Assembly: GCA_002702065.1 (NCBI GenBank)
Contig: NZXX01000002.1
Span: forward strand, 744,001 to 808,000
Length of the DNA stretch: 64,000 nucleotides
Direction of reading: 5' to 3'
Origin: Anaerolineaceae bacterium
GTDB taxonomy: Bacteria; Chloroflexota; Anaerolineae; Aggregatilineales; Phototrophicaceae
Each line of letters begins with the position of its first letter. Positions within the stretch are counted from its first letter, which is position 1. Below, piece after piece: positions 50,671 through 59,738 of this stretch. Both the position numbers and the translations under genes were made by a program. The notes under the pieces were generated by a model. It did not search any database, had not been told where the DNA came from, and saw only the letters and a list, made by a program, of their open reading frames with translations.

Positions 50671-53600
50671 AACATCGCCAGCTGCACCGGCTCGGCTTCG
50701 CCCCGCGTGCGTTTCGCCACGAAAGGGCGTTTCGGCACGGTAGCCTCTGGCGTATCGTCTGGCACGGCCAGCAGGTCCAGCGCCTTACGCTGCTTCGGGG
50801 GGCGCTCGGACTGGAGTTTCGCGGACAACTCATGTTGCAGTTCTTCATCCCGTGCTTCCTGCATGGCTTGAAACACGTCGATCTGGATAGGTTTCAACCC
50901 CAATGCCTGCTGCGCCAGGTCAACGATCTTCGTGGCGGCTTCGTCCTCACAGCCTGTAAACACGAAGCGGTGCTGTTTCAGCCAGCCGCGCACGTAGCGG
51001 ATCAGCGTCTCGGCATGAACCGGATATTTGATGAAGTCCGGGTCACGCATCCCGATGACTGTGTGGGTGCCTTCGTCGTCCTGCACGCCATCGGTCAGGG
51101 CGGTCAGCAGTCTGGCTTGCAGCTTCAGGCGCTTGTCGCGGTCATGCACCAGATGCACACTGTCGAGATAGCTGCCCACATCACGCACGAGCTTCGACAC
51201 AGCACGCTGGGGCGCGCGGTCAGGCGCGGGTGCGGCAGGTTTCAGCATCGGGATGGGCTGGCGTGGGGTGTCGTCTGCGACGATCGTGCCACCCAACTCA
51301 AGCGCCACCCGGATCAGCGGATCGTCGTGCAGCGGTGTTTCATCAACGCCCTCGTCCACGATTTCAACATTCCAGTAGGCGGCATCCTCGGCGTCGATCT
51401 CGCTCTGCCCGGCGCTGGCTTTGAACATCTCACTGGGATTGAGCAGGGTTTCATCCTTCGCAATCGCGGCGAGTAAGGCCTCCTCGAAACCGGACTCGCC
51501 TTCCGTGAGGGCATCCAACCCGGTCAGTCCGATGTCGCCCGTCAGCAGCTTGGCGGCGCGCTGTTTGCGGCTCATCAACTGAACGGCGGTATGTTCCATC
51601 GTGCCTTCCGCGAAAATGTAGAAGGTTTTGCACTGGTCGTGCGTCTGGTTGAGCCGGTAGGCCCGTGCCGCCGCCTGCATCATGGTGGATAAGTTGAAGG
51701 TGATTTCGTGGAAGATCAGCGTCGGGAAATGGATCAAGTCCAGGCCAGTTTTCACTAACTCAGGATTGCACACCACCACATTGATTCCGGCGGCGATCTG
51801 CTGCTCGATGACCTTTTCGCGCCGTTCGGCCTGCACCGTGTTCTTGAGGATGTAGGGCACCGCGCCGGGCACATGCTTACGGATGAGACTTTCGATGCGC
51901 GGCTGGATGTCCTTCGTCGCCGTCTGACGCAGATACACCACACAGGGACGACCTGCCGCCAGTTCGTCTTTTAACAGGTCGATGAGCGCCTGCTCTTTAG
52001 CGTAGATGCGGTCTTCGCCGTAGGACGGAATCTGGGTGACGACGTGCGGGCGTTTCTCGCCGGTGATGGGGTGCTTGATGTTGTGGATCACCTCTGTCGG
52101 ACGGAAAGGGGTGTTGATCCAGCCCATCGACCACTGCAGATAGGACCCGCGAAAGGTGGTATCGCCTTCCCAGCGCCGCTGGATGAGGTAGTCCTTCAGT
52201 AGTTGGCGTGTGCGGTCGTACTGCTCATAGGTGTCCGCGTCCATCTCCACTGGCAGCGCGATTTCTTCGTACTCCGGCAAGGCTTTGCCCAAATCCGCGA
52301 GCGAAAAGAAGATGGCATGATCCAGCACTTCGGCCACCAGCAGCGGTGAAATGCCCGGCGCTTCCTCGTATGGGCGTTCGTAAGTCGATGTGCCGGTGTA
52401 AGCGCCGGTGTTGCTGTCGTAGGTCGGACGCTCTTCAACCACCTGTTCGCGCACGCCCATATCCGACACCCAGCTTGACTCAGCGCGTCCGCGCTGCTGG
52501 CTGCTGCCTTCAATGACCTGTTGGAAACCGCTTGAACCGCGATCCTTGTGTGTCAGCCGCGCCGCGCCGCCCCAGTTGTAACGCTGGCGTACCCGTTCGT
52601 TCAGGTGGTACTCGATATTGAACAGGGATGAGGATTTGCCGTTGAAGGGCGTGCCGGTCATCGCCAACACCTTCTGGGCTAGCCCCGCCAATCTTCCGAA
52701 CGACTCACCGTTGCCTGTATCGCCGTTGGCCGCCTCGTGGATTTCATCCCAGATGAGCAGATAGACCCGATCCGGGTAGACACGCTTAATGTACTCGTCC
52801 AGGCGGTAGCGAGGATTCTTGGGCGGATACTTATAACCGGGTTTGGGACGCGAGCCGGTGTCCCGTGCTTCCTGCCACAGCGGGGTCTGGCAGGCACTGC
52901 ATGTCCGTTTGCCCGACTTGAGCCAGTTCTCGGACGCAGGCACGGATACGCCTTTCTTCTCCTGCATGACGGTGCAGCCACAGGTCGGGCATTGCGGCAC
53001 ACGCTGTTTGACGATGCGCTGGTTCGGTTCGTAACCTTCCGGTGTGGGTTGGTCGTGTCGCCAGAGCGCGACAGGTTCACTGCGCCAGACGACAGCAACT
53101 TCGCGGCTGCATCCCAGTTTGGTCAGGTCCCGCTTGATGAGGCCAATCTTCGGCACACCCGCGCCGATCCGCGCCGCCTGATCCATAAAGGACTTCACCT
53201 GCTCATGGCGGTCAATTCGCTCGACGATCATGTTCGGGTAGATGCTGAGCAGCTCGCGTTTCCACTTCTCGACCAGGTGTGGTGGGCAGACCACCAGCGT
53301 CACCTGATCCGGGCGGATGTCGTCCTGAAACGCCTTGACCGCGCCGCAAGCAATGGCGACTGCCGCTGCGCTGCCTTGAGCGGTCTTCCCAACACCCATT
53401 TGACCCACCAGCAGGATGCTATCGCGCTTCTCGAAGCCCTTCGTGACGGCGGCGATGACGTGTTTCTGGGCGGCGTAGAGCGGATACTTGCCCTTCAACC
53501 GGATGCGATCCAGCCAGCGCGAAAGGCCGTTCATATCGAACTGATACGCTGGTGAAAACTTGTTGTTCAGGTAGCCTGCCAGCGCCTTTTTATTGCCGGT

Positions 53601-54674
53601 GATGAACTCCAGCAGGGCCTCGTCGCCGTCCATCTCGACCAGTGTGCCGTCATCCGCCAGCAGTGTGAGCGTGGTTGAGGGCTTCAGGCGGATGGTGGTT
53701 TTCTTGACCTGGCGTTCGGGGTCGTTGGGGTCGCTTTCAACATCGACGCGAGCAATCTGCTCGACGTGTTGGGTTTTGCCGCGAATGGCGACGGTGCCGT
53801 AGCTTTCGGTGTCAATCACCGCGCCATCCGCCACACCTGCTGCCAGCACCAGCGCCAGGTGACCCGGACGCGGCGCGACCACCGGCTCGATCTGTTCGGG
53901 CGGTCGCGGGACTTCCAGCAGGGCCTGAAAGCCGTTGGACTTCCATGCGCCCTGTTCTTCGATGAGCTTCAAGCCCTGTGCCTCGTCGATCACGTCAGGC
54001 GCAAACACGAAGCGGTTGATAGCTTTCGGTACAGGTAACTTGTAGATCGGCTCTGGCTGAACTTCCAATATCTGTGGCGCAGCTTTCTGAGCCATGATCT
54101 GCTCGTAGAGCGCTTCGGGAGTAGCCTGCAAACCCTTGACTGCCGCGACCACGATCTGGTCGTACTCGCCAAGATGCTTGCCCGGTAGCGCCCACACATC
54201 AACACGCAGACTGTTCTTCGCCAGGAAGCTGGCGGCATCTTCGGTCAAATGTGTGCGGTAGACACACCACAACACCAGACCGCCGTCCTGAATCCACTTC
54301 CAGGCGTGGCGCAGGTAGCGGAACTCGACGCGCTTGTTGCCGGACGCGGCGGCGTCATGATCGTAGGGCGGGTTGTACCAGCCGATGCTAAAAGCGTTGT
54401 TGCTGGCGATCAGGCGTTCCACGTCACAGCGCACTGCTTGTTTGGGACCGAAGCGCTCAATGCACTGCGCGGCACGGTCGCCGTCCAGTTCGTTGGCGTA
54501 GGGTGTGACGTTCCACGCCTGCGCCGCGACTTCGAGAAACTCGCCTTCACCGGCAAAGGGGTCGAGCAGCCGGTGCGCGGGTGTCGCGGGTGTTACCAGT
54601 GAGATAATGGCTTCATGATGCTGGTTATCGACAGGCAGGAAGCCAAGAATTGCCTTTGACGTTAATCGAGCCAC
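50667..54674 (-). CDS. DNA methyltransferase-helicase fusion
   Basis: 1335 residues from a GTG at 54674 (AGGA seven bases upstream). The N-terminal N6-methyltransferase has DPFAGEGEFLE and WYNPPYD (DUF6094-like). Then a SNF2/DEAD-type helicase: Walker A GQMGVGKT, LIWDEIHEA, zinc-finger pairs (CPTCGC, CSACQTP), and the late motif MQAAARAYRLNQ. A C-terminal ~250 residues are of unknown role. The domain order resembles phage anti-restriction proteins such as DarB. On an ICE it may protect incoming DNA. Preceded by a terminator. Confidence 0.85.
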   Translation of the reverse strand: MARLTSKAILGFLPVDNQHHEAIISLVTPATPAHRLLDPFAGEGEFLEVAAQAWNVTPYANELDGDRAAQCIERFGPKQAVRCDVERLIASNNAFSIGWYNPPYDHDAAASGNKRVEFRYLRHAWKWIQDGGLVLWCVYRTHLTEDAASFLAKNSLRVDVWALPGKHLGEYDQIVVAAVKGLQATPEALYEQIMAQKAAPQILEVQPEPIYKLPVPKAINRFVFAPDVIDEAQGLKLIEEQGAWKSNGFQALLEVPRPPEQIEPVVAPRPGHLALVLAAGVADGAVIDTESYGTVAIRGKTQHVEQIARVDVESDPNDPERQVKKTTIRLKPSTTLTLLADDGTLVEMDGDEALLEFITGNKKALAGYLNNKFSPAYQFDMNGLSRWLDRIRLKGKYPLYAAQKHVIAAVTKGFEKRDSILLVGQMGVGKTAQGSAAAVAIACGAVKAFQDDIRPDQVTLVVCPPHLVEKWKRELLSIYPNMIVERIDRHEQVKSFMDQAARIGAGVPKIGLIKRDLTKLGCSREVAVVWRSEPVALWRHDQPTPEGYEPNQRIVKQRVPQCPTCGCTVMQEKKGVSVPASENWLKSGKRTCSACQTPLWQEARDTGSRPKPGYKYPPKNPRYRLDEYIKRVYPDRVYLLIWDEIHEAANGDTGNGESFGRLAGLAQKVLAMTGTPFNGKSSSLFNIEYHLNERVRQRYNWGGAARLTHKDRGSSGFQQVIEGSSQQRGRAESSWVSDMGVREQVVEERPTYDSNTGAYTGTSTYERPYEEAPGISPLLVAEVLDHAIFFSLADLGKALPEYEEIALPVEMDADTYEQYDRTRQLLKDYLIQRRWEGDTTFRGSYLQWSMGWINTPFRPTEVIHNIKHPITGEKRPHVVTQIPSYGEDRIYAKEQALIDLLKDELAAGRPCVVYLRQTATKDIQPRIESLIRKHVPGAVPYILKNTVQAERREKVIEQQIAAGINVVVCNPELVKTGLDLIHFPTLIFHEITFNLSTMMQAAARAYRLNQTHDQCKTFYIFAEGTMEHTAVQLMSRKQRAAKLLTGDIGLTGLDALTEGESGFEEALLAAIAKDETLLNPSEMFKASAGQSEIDAEDAAYWNVEIVDEGVDETPLHDDPLIRVALELGGTIVADDTPRQPIPMLKPAAPAPDRAPQRAVSKLVRDVGSYLDSVHLVHDRDKRLKLQARLLTALTDGVQDDEGTHTVIGMRDPDFIKYPVHAETLIRYVRGWLKQHRFVFTGCEDEAATKIVDLAQQALGLKPIQIDVFQAMQEARDEELQHELSAKLQSERPPKQRKALDLLAVPDDTPEATVPKRPFVAKRTRGEAEPVQLAMF

Positions 54675-54696
54675 GGTTCTGTCCTTTCGGAAATAC

Positions 54697-54727
54697 AAAA
54701 AGCCACCCGCGCTGGCGAGTGGCTGTG
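54697..54727 (-). terminator. Intrinsic terminator before the methyltransferase-helicase gene
   Basis: Leftward: AGCCAC and GTGGCT with inner pairing, then TTTTTG. It ends 23 bases before the GTG start, leaving no space for a promoter. Confidence 0.82.
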
Positions 54728-54751
54728 AGCTGGTCGAGTAGATGTGGTTTG

Positions 54752-56584
54752 TCAGGCGTTCTGCGGCAGACGGATGACGCCCTGAGCCAGTCCGCCCGTG
54801 AGCAGCCGGGTCCAGGAATCCGAATCCAATACCACCGTGTAGAGCTTCACATCACCGCCCGTCCGCGTCGGACGCAGCAGCATCGCGGATTGTCCGGCCT
54901 GCCACAGGTAGCCTGTCCAGTCAGGGAATACCGGCACTTTGACCAGCCGGGTGACGTGCTGACGCAGCTGCGCCATGGCCTGTTCGTCGGATACATGGAA
55001 AATGAAGGTCGTGGATTTGCCGCCGTAGTTGGGCTGCACCGCCAGTTCGTGCAGCAGGATCAGGCTGGTGAACTTGGCTTCGGGGATGTTCTGCATGTAG
55101 GCTGTGTACATCCCGCTGTTACCTTCGCCTGCGGTGAGTTCGACGCTCGGCGCATCCCAGGGCACACATGAAACGATATCGCCTTTGGCGAGTTTGGCTC
55201 GAATAGCCTCTACCGCCATCCTGGGGCCGCCCATATTGACGTAAATGCAGATGCCGTCATGCACCGCCCAGCCATACGCCCAGACGTTGCCGGTGATGCT
55301 GCCAGTCAGTTCACCGCAGGCCGCCTGCGGGATGCGTACCAGGTTGCGTCTGCCAGATTGTGCGCTGGTCACTGACTGTAAGACGGGCAGCGACTCGGCC
55401 TTTGTCTGGCACACAGCTGTGATGACCGCATCCAGCTCATCACCGTCAGACACTTCCAGCACCGGCTTGATGATGCGGATTTTTGGCTCGTCCTCCGGTG
55501 GTTCTTCCGATATATCAGACGGCGGCGCTGCGTCCGCATCCGGCTCGACAGCTTCCGGCTGCTGGTCGCTCGCGATGATCGCTTGCTTGATCTCACTGTC
55601 CGAGGGTGGTTGAACTGCACCCGGCGGCACGACGCTGCCGCGTGTCACCCGAATACCGGGCACAGGCTCCAGGCTGGTCAACTCACGCTCGAAAAACCAA
55701 CCAATGCCAATCTCGGCAAAGTCGGCATCGTAGCTCCAGCCGTGTGTCGGGTTGCGGTTGTACAATCGCGTGATCGTCCCGCGCGTGCCCGTTGGCACAG
55801 GCTTACCGTCGGATGTTTCCAGGTCATGCCGGGCATAGACGGTATCGCCGAGCGCAAACAAGTGCGGTATCTCCGGCTGTGCTTTGGGCTGGAGGTTCAT
55901 GCCCAGAATCTGAGCGGCATCTTCGTCAGAACAAGGCGCATCGTCGTCTGGCGCTGGCGTGTCGATGAGCGCCTGCACCGCGTCGGGCAGCGTCTCACCG
56001 ATATAGTACCAACAGCGGCGCTTTTTGCTCCAGCGACAGCCCCAGCGTTTCAGCAGATCACGGTGGGGATAGGTATCGCCATGCAGCCACCACCAGGGTG
56101 TGTCGTTCTCGCTCCGTTGGCTCTTCTCCGCCGTGATCACGCCGACTGTCGCGGTCTCTTTGCTACCGCCGGTGGTGCCAATCAGCAAACTGGTCGGGTT
56201 GAAGTTCGGGCCGCTGCGCTCGTTAACCGGCTGGTAATCCGCAGAACGGATCGACGGCAGTTCGTGCCATGCGCCGCCCAGCCAGCGATACACCGCAGGA
56301 CGATGGGACTGGATCGCAATCGATTCGGCCCGGGTCAGTTCATCATCGCTCACCTTCAGCAGGATGTAGCCTTGTCGCACTGTCACCTCGCCGTCAACCT
56401 GAAGGTAGTGATAGGAGGCGTGTTTAGAGGATACGTCCCGCGCCCGGTCGTCGTAGAGCGCCAGCAGGACCGCGCTGGCGGCGCTGGTGTAGCCCAGCTT
56501 GTAGGCCGAGACCATTTGACCCGTCTGTGGGTGCTTCACTCGATGAGAGCCGTAACTTGATATGCCGAGAATATGCTCGTTCAT
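54752..56584 (-). CDS. Large unknown protein of the ICE core
   Basis: 610 residues. The N-terminus (~1-110) resembles a GIY/T5orf-like sensor of repeat type (IAIQSHRPAVYRWLGGAWHE). The middle has WWWLHGDTYPHRDLLKRWGC and WYYIGETLP, a DUF3560/cell-wall-less zinc-like block; then an acidic disordered linker (~320-370) and a C-terminal alpha/beta domain. No family assigned with confidence. Its start overlaps the RNase H-SLOG stop (ATGA). Confidence 0.5.
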   Translation of the reverse strand: MNEHILGISSYGSHRVKHPQTGQMVSAYKLGYTSAASAVLLALYDDRARDVSSKHASYHYLQVDGEVTVRQGYILLKVSDDELTRAESIAIQSHRPAVYRWLGGAWHELPSIRSADYQPVNERSGPNFNPTSLLIGTTGGSKETATVGVITAEKSQRSENDTPWWWLHGDTYPHRDLLKRWGCRWSKKRRCWYYIGETLPDAVQALIDTPAPDDDAPCSDEDAAQILGMNLQPKAQPEIPHLFALGDTVYARHDLETSDGKPVPTGTRGTITRLYNRNPTHGWSYDADFAEIGIGWFFERELTSLEPVPGIRVTRGSVVPPGAVQPPSDSEIKQAIIASDQQPEAVEPDADAAPPSDISEEPPEDEPKIRIIKPVLEVSDGDELDAVITAVCQTKAESLPVLQSVTSAQSGRRNLVRIPQAACGELTGSITGNVWAYGWAVHDGICIYVNMGGPRMAVEAIRAKLAKGDIVSCVPWDAPSVELTAGEGNSGMYTAYMQNIPEAKFTSLILLHELAVQPNYGGKSTTFIFHVSDEQAMAQLRQHVTRLVKVPVFPDWTGYLWQAGQSAMLLRPTRTGGDVKLYTVVLDSDSWTRLLTGGLAQGVIRLPQNA

Positions 56585-57477
56585 GGCTGAATCTCCGCGC
56601 CAAAGTTGATGAGGTGGGCATCCTTGCCCCGGCTGACCATATACTCGTAACCAGCGCGCGTGCCGGGACTGTCGCCGTTCCAGATGAAGACCCCCAGATG
56701 GGCGTTATCCGCCAGCCAGCGGTCGCGCACGGTATAGCGGTTGAGCAGATGTCCGCCTGCCGCCCGATAGGTGTCGCGGTGTACTTTGACGTAGCTGCCA
56801 TGTTTACAGCCGCCGTTGCGCGGAAAGTTGCCAGCGCCTGCCACGATCACGGGGGTTTTCAGACGGCGACACTCACGCACCACCGTCATATCGACACCTT
56901 TCGGGTTGTCGCCCACAACCACCGTGTAGCCGCATTCCTGAGCGCGGCGCACCGCGCGCCGGGCGTAATCCAGCATCTGTGGTGTCGCCTCCCGCGATCC
57001 CGCAATCATCAGGTGTGTGACCTGTCGTGCAGGTTGGGTGATTGTCGGTGTCATGCCATGGTTGAGCCGGGCTTCCTGAGCCAGCCCATCGGCCTCACCA
57101 TTCTGTTCACGCGGTATCCAGATCACGGTGGCAGTGTGTCTCTGCATCAGCGCCTGAAGCTGCTCCCACAGCTCACGGTTTGCCACCGGCTGTTTGGAAG
57201 CGGTTAGCCAGCCGCGAGCAACCCAGTCTGGCAGCCACTCGTTGACCCCGCGTGCCACGTAATTCGAGTCGGTGTAAAGGGTGACGGTCTGGTGCGCTGC
57301 CTTGAGCGCGTTCAGCCCGTTCACCACCGCCATCAGTTCCATCGCGTTGACGGTTGTGTCCGCCGCGCTGCCGCTCAGCGTCTTGCAATGCTCACCGCAC
57401 GACAGTACTGCCGCCCAGCCGCCGATGCGGGTCTGCGTCTGGCATGAACCATCGGTGTAAATCGTGATTGTATTCAT
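56581..57477 (-). CDS. RNase HI - SLOG domain fusion
   Basis: 298 residues from ATG 57477 (GAGG five bases upstream). The RNase HI half has the acidic residues in ITIYTDGSC, NAMELMAV, LYTDSNYVARG and NGEADGLAQEA. The C-terminal half (MIAGSREATPQMLDYARRAV; VVVGDNPKGVDMTVVRECRR) is a Rossmann-like SLOG/YspA-type domain that binds nucleotides or nucleotide-derived ligands. Cleavage of RNA in RNA-DNA hybrids is expected for the first half. The fusion is unusual and may link RNA-primer removal to a signal or sensing function. Confidence 0.85.
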   Translation of the reverse strand: MNTITIYTDGSCQTQTRIGGWAAVLSCGEHCKTLSGSAADTTVNAMELMAVVNGLNALKAAHQTVTLYTDSNYVARGVNEWLPDWVARGWLTASKQPVANRELWEQLQALMQRHTATVIWIPREQNGEADGLAQEARLNHGMTPTITQPARQVTHLMIAGSREATPQMLDYARRAVRRAQECGYTVVVGDNPKGVDMTVVRECRRLKTPVIVAGAGNFPRNGGCKHGSYVKVHRDTYRAAGGHLLNRYTVRDRWLADNAHLGVFIWNGDSPGTRAGYEYMVSRGKDAHLINFGAEIQP

Positions 57478-57514
57478 ACGCACCTCGCGTAATTATTTTC
57501 GTAATGTGAAAGGG

Positions 57515-57541
57515 CAAAAAAAGAGCCGGTTCGTCACCGGC
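57515..57541 (-). terminator. Intrinsic terminator before the RNase H-SLOG gene
   Basis: Leftward: a GCCGGT/ACCGGC stem, then TCTTTTTTT. It overlaps the last codons of the DUF488-like gene and lies 38 bases before the next start. Confidence 0.85.
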
Positions 57542-57941
57542 GGTTGTGGATTTCGCCGATGTACTCGAAGCCGTTCCCATGATGGACGGCGATCTTTTCG
57601 AGAATCTCGACCAGAATGTAGCGATGGCAGTGTTTCGTCGTCGCATGGGTGTCACGGCAGTAACAGCATACGATCAATTCATCGCTGTTCAGCGCTTCCA
57701 GAAACGCCGCTGGATTGTCGGCATAACGCTGCCGCATGAGTGCCGTGTATTCCTCGATATATGCTTGCCACGACAGCTTGCCTTGCTTGGATGCCATGAC
57801 CAGCTTCCAGGTTGGCGCGAACACCGCACCCAGACCTGTACCGCTTTTGATCGTTGTGTTTAGCACGCGCTGTCCGGCGTGTCCACGATAGTCAATCCGC
57901 GCTGTACCGACGCGACAGAGGTGTTGTTTTGTATCAGTCAT
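57534..57941 (-). CDS. DUF488-like small protein
   Basis: 135 residues from ATG 57941 (AGGAG seven bases upstream). GTARIDYRGHAGQRVLNTTI, then LIVCCYCRDTHATTKHCHRY with a C-x-x-C and the late HCHR, are similar to DUF488 proteins. First gene of the leftward PRTRC region, downstream of the second three-way-junction RNA. Function not known. Confidence 0.65.
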   Translation of the reverse strand: MTDTKQHLCRVGTARIDYRGHAGQRVLNTTIKSGTGLGAVFAPTWKLVMASKQGKLSWQAYIEEYTALMRQRYADNPAAFLEALNSDELIVCCYCRDTHATTKHCHRYILVEILEKIAVHHGNGFEYIGEIHNRR

Positions 57942-58604
57942 AAAATTGCTCCTGACTGTTAATGAGCAAAAATAATGTAATGAAACCCGCCTATCGGTGC
58001 GAGACCCGCGCAGTTGTGACCCTGCGCTCGTCCGTGTATCACACGCCTGGATGCAGTCCCCGGTTGCATGAGCAACACGCAAACTGTTGACCCTTCCGGT
58101 CTGATGAGGTTCACAACTCACCAGCATCCACGACGGATATAGCACCACCTGATCGGATTATCAGGGCGGGGATGGCATATCGGAACATTGCGACTGTCTG
58201 TAGGAGACCGTCGGGGCACAAAGGCTCCGGGAAAACTTACGACGCGCCCTTTCGAGCTAACGCGGCCTGACTAACGAGCATCCGTCCAGTCGATCATCCG
58301 AATATGCTTTTGTTAAGCTGCATTTCTGCACAGGTCCTACCACGTCGGGGACCCCGCTGCTCACCCGTAGGGCGACCGGAGCGCGTCTGAGCGCAGCGGC
58401 ACCAGCCCAGGACGCGCTCCGAGTCGAAGCCGCCAGCGGCTTTGAGCAGTGGGGTGGCGTGGTACTGTGCAAGTAGAAATGCAGCTAAAGCAATAACGGG
58501 GATTGGGGATGATGCTATGACAGGAAAAGTGAAAAGGGGATGGAGATAGCTTTGCTGGTCGCTTTGGACTGGGCAAATGCAAATACCAGCGGTTCATATT
58601 CCAA
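57942..58604. other. Gene-free leader region with further hairpins
   Basis: No gene. Besides RNA copy 2, small stems occur: GCGCAG/CTGCGC near 58012-58034, ATGCA/TGCAT near 58060, CCTGAT/ATCAGG near 58149. A promoter for the leftward operon should lie right of 58486; I could not fix it. Confidence 0.45.
58316..58486 (-). ncRNA. Three-way-junction RNA element, copy 2 (DUF488/RNase H operon leader)
   Basis: Long outer stem: AGCTGCATTTCT 58316/AGAAATGCAGCT 58475, GCACAG 58328/CTGTGC 58465, TACCACG 58338/CGTGGTA 58458, CTGCTCA 58357/TGAGCAG 58443. Inside, a 10-bp arm GGAGCGCGTC 58378/GACGCGCTCC 58411 and a hairpin AAGCC 58427/GGCTT 58438. The loop TGAGCGCAGCGGCAC (58388-58402) and CACCCGTAGGGCG (58362-58374) are identical to copy 1 while the paired bases differ, which is good covariation. 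It lies 375 bases before the operon's first gene. Confidence 0.78.
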
Positions 58605-59738
58605 TCAAAATTGATTGTACCCTCTAAAACTGTAACCATCATCATCAGAACCATGAGCATACAGCGTCAGATCGGCTACCTCAAAACCATGTCGGAAAAT
58701 AAGATCAAACTTTTCGTAAGTCATATGTGTATCTTCCGTTTTGATGTTTCGAACCGGATCAATGCGTTCATCTGATAACGTTTGCGAACTTAACTCTACA
58801 ATATCATGGGCTTTTTTTGCGTTATTCAGAATGTAATCTGCATGATGCCCAAGCTTTATGTAACGGCCTTTCGTTGGTTCGTTGATCAGGAAATCCATGA
58901 TGATACGGGTACGCAAGGATTGTACCTGGGTTGCCATTATATCAGCCATGCGTCGCAAAGATGGATAACCAAGCCAGTATCTCGGCACTGATATCGGGGC
59001 GGATGCGTCACTTACAATGAGAAAATCAACACCAGGTCGTAATTTTGACCCCGTTTTCATTAATGCCTCAGTTCCCAAATTGTCATAAAGACCGCCATCC
59101 CATAACAACAGTTTCTTGTATTTTGGCGTGATATTGTATGTTTCCTTTTGCGACCCCTGTACATACCTTTCCCATCGAAATGGTGAAGTATCAATCATAA
59201 TAGGGCCAATCATAGGATGGGCGGCAGATGCGGCAACAGCTTCTGCTAGTGGCACTTCCGGATTCATCGCGTAACCAAATTCAGGATCGCCCATACGTCG
59301 GCTCATAAACCGCCAATTCTTGCGTGTCTCATAGGTTGTAGCATTGATTATCCACCGCGGATGATCTGCTATGGTCTGAATAGATGGCTTGATTCCCCAT
59401 GATGTCAACACCAGGGCTAATTTGTTGCCTCCACGTCGTAGCCATGCAGCTGGGTTGCGCAATAACTGCGACCTTATTTCTCGTACAAGATTGTGATTGG
59501 ATAAAAATTGCCGAATTTCAGGAACCACCTTATTTAGATAAGTTTGGCTCGACGGCCATTGAAAGTCGTTTGTGGCATATATCAGGGCTGTACCCAGACT
59601 GCCACCTGATACAGTTGAAATAAACGAAACTTCTTCCAGAAGATCGTCAGAAGCTAAACGTGCCAATACACCAAGATGAAAAACCAATGCCCGATAGCTT
59701 CCGCCCGATAATGCCAGTCCAATGCATCTAGATTTCAT
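58605..59738 (-). CDS. Patatin-like phospholipase
   Basis: 377 residues. GLALSGGSYRALVF gives the oxyanion loop, Ser47 in STVSGGSLG is the nucleophile and Asp214 in WDGGLYDN the second dyad residue. Patatin lipases deacylate membrane phospholipids, and homologues act as effectors in CBASS-like defence. It overlaps the end of the E2-E1-JAB gene by four bases, so they are one operon. AT-richer than the ICE core, hence probably a later acquisition. Confidence 0.94.
   Translation of the reverse strand: MKSRCIGLALSGGSYRALVFHLGVLARLASDDLLEEVSFISTVSGGSLGTALIYATNDFQWPSSQTYLNKVVPEIRQFLSNHNLVREIRSQLLRNPAAWLRRGGNKLALVLTSWGIKPSIQTIADHPRWIINATTYETRKNWRFMSRRMGDPEFGYAMNPEVPLAEAVAASAAHPMIGPIMIDTSPFRWERYVQGSQKETYNITPKYKKLLLWDGGLYDNLGTEALMKTGSKLRPGVDFLIVSDASAPISVPRYWLGYPSLRRMADIMATQVQSLRTRIIMDFLINEPTKGRYIKLGHHADYILNNAKKAHDIVELSSQTLSDERIDPVRNIKTEDTHMTYEKFDLIFRHGFEVADLTLYAHGSDDDGYSFRGYNQF

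Noticed and set aside
55583-56560. 325-codon + strand ORF
   Set aside because: Antisense of the 610-residue protein; no ribosome site or domain.
57942-58148. Longer N-terminus for the DUF488-like gene (start at 58148)
   Set aside because: AGGAG before ATG 57941 and the lack of sense in the upstream frame favour the shorter form.
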